Positions 32,367-37,582 of a stretch of 37,582 nucleotides of DNA are shown piece after piece. The stretch's first letter is position 1; the number at the start of each line of letters is the position of its first letter. The notes under the pieces are model-generated. The model was not told the DNA's origin. It was given only the letters and a program-made list of their open reading frames with translations, and did not search any database. The position numbers and the translations under genes were made by a program. The DNA is from Rubrobacter sp. (GTDB lineage Bacteria; Actinomycetota; Rubrobacteria; Rubrobacterales; Rubrobacteraceae), in assembly GCA_013697825.1 (NCBI GenBank), contig JACCWD010000136.1, positions 1 through 37,582 on the forward strand, read 5' to 3'.

Positions 32367-33593
32367 GTGGCCGAGAATGAACGCACGAAGACGTATATTT
32401 ATGCGTGCCGCGTTATCCCGCCGGAGGAGCGGGACGTGGCCCGCGCCCATCAACGCGACCCGGTCGAGATGCATCCCGCCGAAGTCGGGGGGGTTCGCCA
32501 GCTAAGCGTATCTCTCACCGACGAAGGAGCCGAGGCGTACGCGGGAGCGTCGAACCTCATCGAGATCGAGGAGGAAACGGAAGCTCACGCCGACGGATGG
32601 ACGGAGGACTACGCCGAGCTTTCCGACGAGGCGGGAGCCGCGAGCCACCCGTCCATCCCGCACGCCGAGGACACGGCCTATGGCCGCTCGACGTGGCTGA
32701 AAGGCGGAAAATGCGGCGCGGGGGTGAAGGTCGCCGTCCTCGACACCGCGCTCGGGGCGGCTTCGGCGAGGATGCTCGCGAACTATATCGTGGGGCATAG
32801 ATCTTGGGTCGGGGGGTTGGCCCTCTCGGGGACGAACTCGCATGGCTCCCATTGCGCGTGCACGGCACTCCCGGACAAAGCGAGGCTCCTCTACGCCGCC
32901 GTCCTAAAAAATAGTGGATCGGGCGGCACGGGGGGCATCATCGAGGCGATACATTGGGCCGTGGATTCGGGGGCGGACATCATAAACATGTCGCTCTCGG
33001 GAAACGGAAACGAGGCTCCGTACGAGCGGGCGATCCGGCGCGCGAGGGATCGGGGCGTCCTCGTCTTTTGCGCCGCCGGAAACGAGGCCGAGAAAGGGAA
33101 CCCGAAGCGCTTCCCCGGCGGATGCAATTCGGCGGTGGCGGTGGCCGCCTTCGACCGGAGGACCGACCGCCGCGCCCCCTTCTCGTGCCACGGCCCACAC
33201 GTGGACATCGCGCATTCGGGCGTGAGCGTGCTTTCGTATTCGGCGGGCGGAACCCTCGTGCGGATGAGCGGCACCTCGCAGGCGACTCCGAACGCGGTGT
33301 GGACGGCGGCCTCCCTCATGGCGGAGACGGGGAAGCGGGGCGATGCCCGTTCGGGGGACGCGCTCCTCGCGGGCCTCATCTCCGGCGCGAGGAAGAACGG
33401 CTCGCCCATCACGCACTACGGGGCGGGCATCGTGGACGGACAAGCCGCGAAGAAGGCTTTGGCGAAGCTCCTCGTCCCCGCCGTCCACACGAAGCCGAAA
33501 AAACCAGCGGACAAGCCGACGCACATGCCGGGCAAACCGCCGGGCAAGCCGCGCACGGCACGAAAACTCTTCCCGAGATTGGAGGGACGATAG
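32367..33593 (+). CDS. Subtilisin-like serine protease (S8)
   Basis: A 408-aa S8 peptidase. Residues about 8-70 look like an inhibitor-I9 propeptide (YIYACRVIPPEE, then QLSVSLTDEGAEAYAG). The catalytic triad is D126 (VAVLDTALG), H159 (NSHGSHCACTA) and S304 (RMSGTSQATP), with oxyanion N239 (CAAGNE). A Lys/Pro-rich tail (KPKKPADKPTHMPGKPPG) ends the protein. There is no signal peptide, unusual for a secreted subtilase and consistent with release by lysis. GTG 32367 follows GGAGGAGGAG. The amidase gene starts two bases after its stop, so the two are coupled. The target is unknown; it may process the cell-wall enzymes encoded next. Confidence 0.88.
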   Translation: MAENERTKTYIYACRVIPPEERDVARAHQRDPVEMHPAEVGGVRQLSVSLTDEGAEAYAGASNLIEIEEETEAHADGWTEDYAELSDEAGAASHPSIPHAEDTAYGRSTWLKGGKCGAGVKVAVLDTALGAASARMLANYIVGHRSWVGGLALSGTNSHGSHCACTALPDKARLLYAAVLKNSGSGGTGGIIEAIHWAVDSGADIINMSLSGNGNEAPYERAIRRARDRGVLVFCAAGNEAEKGNPKRFPGGCNSAVAVAAFDRRTDRRAPFSCHGPHVDIAHSGVSVLSYSAGGTLVRMSGTSQATPNAVWTAASLMAETGKRGDARSGDALLAGLISGARKNGSPITHYGAGIVDGQAAKKALAKLLVPAVHTKPKKPADKPTHMPGKPPGKPRTARKLFPRLEGR

Positions 33594-33595
33594 AG

Positions 33596-34615
33596 ATGAC
33601 CATGGAGGCTTCGCTCTCCACGGAGAGCTGTTTGATGGAGGATCAAAGCGGACAGGCGAACGCCGAAGGACTCCCCGCCGAGGAGTCGTTCCGGGCCTCG
33701 CTCGCGATGGATACTATGGAGATGGAGGACGCGGCCGCCGTCTCGGGAGTTCCGGCCCCGAACATCCACCGCTTCATACAATGCCGGGGCGCGACCCCGA
33801 TGAGCCGCGGAAAGCACAATATAGACACGATCGTGCTCCACACCCCGGAGGGATACGTACCCGGAACCCTTTCCGTCCTCTCGGGTACACGGGCGGGCTT
33901 CGACTGGTATCTCCCGCCCTCCGGCGAGCTTTACAAATGCAATGATTATCTCCGCTATTTCTCGTGGCACGCCGGGGATCTCGGCTACAACCGACGCTCC
34001 ATCGGCATCGAGCAATGGGACTTCGCGCAAAACATGCCGAACGCCCCCGACGCGCATTATCAAAGGCTCGCCCGCTTGTGCGCGTACCTCGTCGAGACGC
34101 TCGACCTCGCGATACGGCACGCGAAGAATTATGGCGAATATGGCTTCATCGCGCACGGGACCGTCACCCCGCACGCCCGCTGGGACCCCGGAAACTTCGA
34201 CTACGAAAAGCTCCTCTCCCTCGTCTCCGACCTCGTGAAGGGGAGGCCGGAACTCAAGCTCGACCCGGTGGACGGCGACCCGTCGAACGGGGATCCACCG
34301 AACGGCGGCCCGCGAAAGAAAATATGGCTCCCCGGCCTCAAACGGATCGCCGCCGGAGCCTTCGACGAGACGCACCTCGGAGAAGCCCGCGTCATGACCC
34401 TCGACGGAACCGACCGGGCCGTCGTCGTCCCGAAGGGTGTCGCCATGAACGTCCCGAAGCCCGGAGAGACGACCGAAAACCCCATCGTCGAGCCGGACGA
34501 CCCGGCGTTTCGCCCACCGTGGATCCCGAAGGGAAGCGCCTCGCCGCCGTCATTGACGGATACTTCGCCTCTCTCCCCTCGAGCCTCGCTCCGTACACCC
34601 CGGTCGGAGCGATAA
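33596..34615 (+). CDS. N-acetylmuramoyl-L-alanine amidase (PGRP/Amidase_2 type)
   Basis: A 339-aa protein from ATG 33596 (GGAGG ten bases upstream). Residues about 70-205 are a zinc amidase: IDTIVLHTPEGYVPG (H82), YFSWHAGDLGYNRRSIGIEQ, and GTVTPHARWDPGNFDY with the last ligands. It would cut the bond between MurNAc and L-Ala. No signal peptide is seen; the acidic N-terminal 60 residues are unassigned. A low-complexity linker (DPVDGDPSNGDPPNGGP) follows. The last about 33 residues (PKGSASPPSLTDTSPLSPRA) look like out-of-frame translation, and the transglycosylase frame overlaps there by 97 bases. That suggests either an overlapping gene or a frameshift in an originally fused enzyme. Confidence 0.82.
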   Translation: MTMEASLSTESCLMEDQSGQANAEGLPAEESFRASLAMDTMEMEDAAAVSGVPAPNIHRFIQCRGATPMSRGKHNIDTIVLHTPEGYVPGTLSVLSGTRAGFDWYLPPSGELYKCNDYLRYFSWHAGDLGYNRRSIGIEQWDFAQNMPNAPDAHYQRLARLCAYLVETLDLAIRHAKNYGEYGFIAHGTVTPHARWDPGNFDYEKLLSLVSDLVKGRPELKLDPVDGDPSNGDPPNGGPRKKIWLPGLKRIAAGAFDETHLGEARVMTLDGTDRAVVVPKGVAMNVPKPGETTENPIVEPDDPAFRPPWIPKGSASPPSLTDTSPLSPRASLRTPRSER

Positions 34616-35499
34616 TTTACGACGAGGCGAAGAAGGCGAATTTGCACATAACCTCGGCGTGCGCCCTCGTCGAACAAGAATCGGCGGGCCGGAACGTGTT
34701 CGGCGCCGACTGGGGGACGAGGCACGCCGACACCGTCCCCTTCGCCCATCTCCCCGTTACGAAGGCCCGCGTGGCGAACCTCGTCGCCCACATCCGAAAC
34801 GGCGGCGTCTCGAACGGGGTCGGCCTCACGCAAATAACGTGGCGCGACTTCATATACGACGCGGAGAAGCGAGGCGGCGCGCATTTGCCGAAGAATCAAT
34901 GCGCCGTGGGCTTCGAGCTTCTCGCCAGATATTACGGACGGTATCCGTACCTCGAAGCCATCGGGGCGTACAACGCCGGGGAGGCGAACCGCCGGAGCGT
35001 CATCGGCACGTACTCTGCGCAGTTCGCCGCAAAGCACGAAGCGTGGCGGGCGAGGCTCGGAGTCGCGGGCGAAGCCCCGCCGGAGCCGTCGCCGGAAATG
35101 TCGCCGGAGCCATCCCCCATCGCGAACGAGCCGGAAGCCCCGGAAGTTCCCGAAACTCCGAAAGTCCCGAGCGAGACTCCCGAAGAAGTCCTCCACGAAG
35201 AGAAGCCCCCCAAAGAAGCACCTCCGAAGAATGGCGCTCCCGTGACGGCTCCGCCCGCGGCAAGCCCGCCAGCGGCGGTTTCGCCCGAAAGGCCCGAGGT
35301 TCCGGCGAAGCCCCCCAAACTCAGCAAAGCGGCGAAGGCCATCGTGGCGGCCGTCGTACCGCTCGTGGGGGCTTTGCTTTTGTGGGCGCAAACCGGAACG
35401 CTCGACGCGACGGAGTTCTCCGTGGGGCTCACGGGGCTTCTCACGGCCATGCTCGTGTACTTCGTCCCGAACTCGACGGACACGGGAGTCGAAGGATAG
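34519..35499 (+). CDS. Lytic transglycosylase-like protein with a holin-like membrane tail
   Basis: A 326-aa frame from GTG 34519 (no ribosome-binding site; the start is uncertain). Residues about 30-190 resemble a lysozyme-like transglycosylase: ITSACALVEQESAGRNVFGA (catalytic E54), GVGLTQITWRDF, AIGAYNAGEANRRS. A Pro/Glu-rich linker (EPSPEMSPEPSP and on, about 195-270) leads to a C-terminal pair of hydrophobic segments: IVAAVVPLVGALLLWAQTG and FSVGLTGLLTAMLVYFVPN. The latter resembles small actinophage holin-type proteins (DUF7439-like), which normally are separate. Fusing murein cleavage to a membrane domain would give lysis in one polypeptide. Function is inferred. Confidence 0.72.
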   Translation: MDPEGKRLAAVIDGYFASLPSSLAPYTPVGAIIYDEAKKANLHITSACALVEQESAGRNVFGADWGTRHADTVPFAHLPVTKARVANLVAHIRNGGVSNGVGLTQITWRDFIYDAEKRGGAHLPKNQCAVGFELLARYYGRYPYLEAIGAYNAGEANRRSVIGTYSAQFAAKHEAWRARLGVAGEAPPEPSPEMSPEPSPIANEPEAPEVPETPKVPSETPEEVLHEEKPPKEAPPKNGAPVTAPPAASPPAAVSPERPEVPAKPPKLSKAAKAIVAAVVPLVGALLLWAQTGTLDATEFSVGLTGLLTAMLVYFVPNSTDTGVEG

Positions 35500-36035
35500 T
35501 GTGATACGGAATCGTCGCTTCGCTCCAAAAATCGTAAGGTCATGAGGCGCGTCGTTCCACGGGATCTTGGGTCGAACTCCCCTCGACCCGAGATCCCACG
35601 AATACCGAATCCATAAACCGGACTCCACCGACGACGCGTATCCTATGATTCTCTTCGATCTTTCACCGAAGGTCTAGGGAACGGATGAAGCTACCCGTTC
35701 CCTAGACAGAAATCCTTCTTGAAACGAGGCGCGAAAGGATGTCCTTCCGCGCCTCGCGCCGTCAGCCGGAGACCACCCTCACGGGCAATTCACTCTTCTA
35801 TCTCTCGGTTCGGCTTGGCACGAATCGCGCCCCGGCCCGCCGTTTGCGATGTCGTTGCCACACACTCCGTCGCGGGCGAGGAGACGGTCGCTCCCGCCCT
35901 TGACCCGGAGAATGCCCCTTCTGGAGCCGCCGAGGAGCGTGCCGTTCCCGGCTCCACCCGCGAAAGGAGGCATACGAAAACCCCCGATGCTCCATCGCGT
36001 AAACTTTGAGTGGTGTATATGAGAGGGGATTTTCC
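35499..36035. repeat. Gene-free region with three strong inverted repeats
   Basis: No gene. (a) GTGTGATACGGAATC at 35499-35513 also occurs at 26147-26161. (b) GGGATCTTGGGTCGA (35561-35575) with TCGACCCGAGATCCC (35583-35597), one G-T pair. (c) TCTAGGGAACGG (35673-35684) with CCGTTCCCTAGA (35695-35706), perfect. (d) CGAGGCGCG (35725-35733) with CGCGCCTCG (35748-35756), with an inner AAGGA/TCCTT. Some of these should terminate the lysis-like cassette; none has a clear T-run. From 35757 to 36035 I see nothing firm except GAGAGGGG before the next start. Confidence 0.6.
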
Positions 36036-37412
36036 ATGCGAATAGTGGTCATCGGTGGCGTGGCGGCGGGGACGAAGGCGGCTTCGCGGGCGAAGCGGGT
36101 CGCCCCGGAGGCGGAAGTGGTTATTTATCAAGCCGAGCCTGACGTGTCCATAAGCGAATGTGGGATGCCGTATTTCCTCTCCGGCATAGTCGGGAGTCGC
36201 GAGCGCCTCGTCGCCCGGACACCCGAGAAGTTCGAGGAGAACGACATCGAAGTGAGGGTGCGCCACCGTGTCGAGGGGATCGACGCGGAAAATAAAACGC
36301 TCGTCGTCCACGACCTCGGCTCCGACACGACTTTCGAGGACTCGTATGACCGTCTCATAGTCTCGACCGGAGCGAAGGCCGTCGTCCCCCCCATTCCCGG
36401 CTCGGGCCTCGACGGGGTTTTCAAGCTCCGGTTCCTCACGGACGCGGACGATATCGAAAGGTACATCGAGGAGCATTCGCCGAAGAGCGCGGTCGTCGTC
36501 GGGGGCGGGTACATCGGACTCGAGATGGCCGAGGCGCTCACGATGCGCGGCATGGAGGTTTCGCTCATCGAGGCCGGGGAGAGGCTCGCCCCGACGTATG
36601 GGTCGGAGGTCGCCCGCATAGTGAACGCGCACCTCGAAGAGAAGGGCGTCAAAGTCTTCGCCGGAAACCCGGTGAGCGAGATGGAGATGGTGTGCGAAGG
36701 CGGGGACGACGGATGCGTGCACAACGTCGAGTTCGGGGGGGAGGGGATCGGGGCCGACCTCGTCATCGTCGCCATCGGCGTGAAGCCCGAGATCGAACTC
36801 GCGAAAAGCGCGGGCGCGGAGATCGGCGAGACGGGAGCGATAAAGACGGACGAACACATGAGGACGAACCTCCCGGAGGTGTGGGCCGCCGGGGATTGCG
36901 CCGAGACGACGAACTATATTACGGGCGGGGCGGTGTGGGTTCCGCTCGGGGACACCGCGAACCAGATGGGCCGCGTCGCCGGGACGAACGCCGCGAAGGG
37001 AGAGGCCGACCTCGCCTTCCCCGGTGTCCTCGGGACGGGCATTTTCAAGGTCTTCGACCTCGGAGTCGGGAAGACGGGGCTTTCGGAGTCGGAGGCGGAA
37101 GAGGCGGGCTTCGAGACTTTATGCGCGTCGGTGGAGGCGAGCAACCGTGCCGGATATTTTCCGGGTTCGGCGGGGGTTTTCCTCAAAATGATCTCGGACA
37201 AAAACTCGGGGCGCATCCTCGGTGCGGAGGCGGTCGGGGCGAGCGTGGATAAATTGATCGACGTATCGGCGACCGCGATATGGGGCGGACTCAAAGTCGG
37301 CGACGTGGTGGATATGGATCTCGCGTACGCTCCGCCCTTCGGCCCGACGCTCAGTCCGGTGATACAGGCGGCGACGGTACTTTCGGGGAAGTTGCTTCGC
37401 TCCGGTTCTTAG
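36036..37412 (+). CDS. CoA-disulfide reductase-like FAD/NAD(P)-dependent oxidoreductase
   Basis: A 458-aa flavoprotein from ATG 36036 (GAGAGGGG upstream). FAD loop VVIGGVAAGTKAASRAKR, active-site cysteine C42 in SISECGMPYFLSG, NAD loop VVVGGGYIGLEMAEAL, second FAD motif EVWAAGDCAE, and a dimerisation domain with the AYAPPFGP segment. One active cysteine without a CxxxxC pair marks the CoADR/NADH-oxidase/persulfide-reductase group. The rhodanese domain of persulfide reductases is absent. Reaction: reduction of CoA disulfide, persulfide or oxygen; which one is not readable. An IS begins within five bases of its stop. Confidence 0.9.
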   Translation: MRIVVIGGVAAGTKAASRAKRVAPEAEVVIYQAEPDVSISECGMPYFLSGIVGSRERLVARTPEKFEENDIEVRVRHRVEGIDAENKTLVVHDLGSDTTFEDSYDRLIVSTGAKAVVPPIPGSGLDGVFKLRFLTDADDIERYIEEHSPKSAVVVGGGYIGLEMAEALTMRGMEVSLIEAGERLAPTYGSEVARIVNAHLEEKGVKVFAGNPVSEMEMVCEGGDDGCVHNVEFGGEGIGADLVIVAIGVKPEIELAKSAGAEIGETGAIKTDEHMRTNLPEVWAAGDCAETTNYITGGAVWVPLGDTANQMGRVAGTNAAKGEADLAFPGVLGTGIFKVFDLGVGKTGLSESEAEEAGFETLCASVEASNRAGYFPGSAGVFLKMISDKNSGRILGAEAVGASVDKLIDVSATAIWGGLKVGDVVDMDLAYAPPFGPTLSPVIQAATVLSGKLLRSGS

Positions 37413-37415
37413 TTA

Positions 37416-37582
37416 ACCCAAGTTGCCCCCTATTCCGGTAAACAATATCCTCCCGACCGGAAGGCCACTCAACCTTTCGAACCGGGAGGACGAATTGGAA
37501 GATACCATAACCACCACCTACTGCCTCTGCGAGGAGTTCCTTGAGGCCATGGGGCATCGCGACGACCCCCAGGCGCGCCTCT
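37416..37582 (+). mobile_element. Left end of an IS982-like insertion sequence, cut by the window edge
   Basis: ACCCAAGTTGCCCCCTATTC starts at 37416, four bases after the reductase stop, and looks like an IS982-type terminal repeat. A transposase start follows at 37495. The right end and any target duplication are outside the window. Confidence 0.6.
37495..37582 (+). CDS. IS982-family transposase, N-terminal part only
   Basis: From TTG 37495 (GGGAGGA upstream) the frame reads MEDTITTTYCLCEEFLEAMG then HRDDPQARL to the window end. This matches the N-terminus of IS982-type DDE transposases, which read like ITTIFCLCDDFLKALGHRDD with a few changes. The DDE residues lie beyond the window. Whether the gene is whole is unknown. 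Confidence 0.75.
   Translation, partial: MEDTITTTYCLCEEFLEAMGHRDDPQARL

Noticed and set aside
32162-32380. A 72-codon gene upstream of the S8 protease
   Set aside because: Its ribosome site would touch the start codon, it overlaps the protease start, and the product is Arg/Gly-rich with no domain. It is kept only as a doubtful note in the region entry.
1-37582. CRISPR array
   Set aside because: No regularly spaced direct repeats were found; the repeats present are isolated palindromes between genes.

Overview
The window is high-GC bacterial chromosome. It looks like an actinobacterium, and Rubrobacter or a close relative is my best guess. The grounds are the multi-subunit acyl-CoA carboxylase with an epsilon-type tail, a bifunctional-nuclease (DUF151) protein, a BVMO with its hydrolase, frequent GTG/TTG starts, apparent leaderless promoters, and the codon style. 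This is inference from gene content, not from a marker gene.

Layout. (1) 1-6.2 kb is an accessory region: VapBC-like and RES/Xre-type toxin-antitoxin pairs, an orphan Xre/MbcA-like antitoxin, an EspR-like regulator, a phosphoesterase, an excisionase-like protein, a PadR regulator and a tyrosine integrase. The integrase ends 100 bp from the 3' end of tRNA-Ile(GAT), so this is probably the integrase end of an element in that tRNA, whose other end lies outside the window. (2) 6.2-7.0 kb holds tRNA-Ile and the bifunctional nuclease. (3) 7.0-15.0 kb is one leftward gene series: carboxyltransferase, membrane protein with epsilon-like tail, HindVP-like restriction enzyme, C5 methyltransferase, biotin carboxylase/BCCP, a degenerate RtcB-like protein, a small unknown protein and a DUF5654 protein. 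A restriction-modification pair thus sits between the subunit genes of an acyl-CoA carboxylase. (4) 15.1-18.5 kb has a coiled-coil protein, leucine dehydrogenase, and a cobalamin riboswitch with a Shine-Dalgarno-sequestering helix ahead of a BtuF-like lipoprotein. (5) 18.6-21.2 kb has MazEF, a LuxR remnant and panB-panC. (6) 21.3-29.2 kb is metabolic: an FAD-linked lactate/glycolate oxidase split by TGA, a DUF433/DUF5615 pair with an amber codon in DUF433, a BVMO-hydrolase operon, a TPP enzyme, a frameshifted alpha/beta hydrolase and an ABM protein. (7) 29.4-31.9 kb is a LOV-GAF-PP2C phosphatase divergent from superoxide dismutase. (8) 32.4-35.5 kb is a lysis-like cassette: subtilase, amidase, and a transglycosylase with a holin-like tail. 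(9) 36.0-37.6 kb is a CoA-disulfide-reductase-like flavoprotein, then the left end of an IS982-like insertion sequence.

Two themes recur. Several genes are broken by a single lesion (restriction enzyme, oxidase, DUF433, hydrolase, LuxR remnant), which could be real decay, recoding or assembly error. Intergenic spaces carry dispersed palindromic repeats that probably act as terminators.
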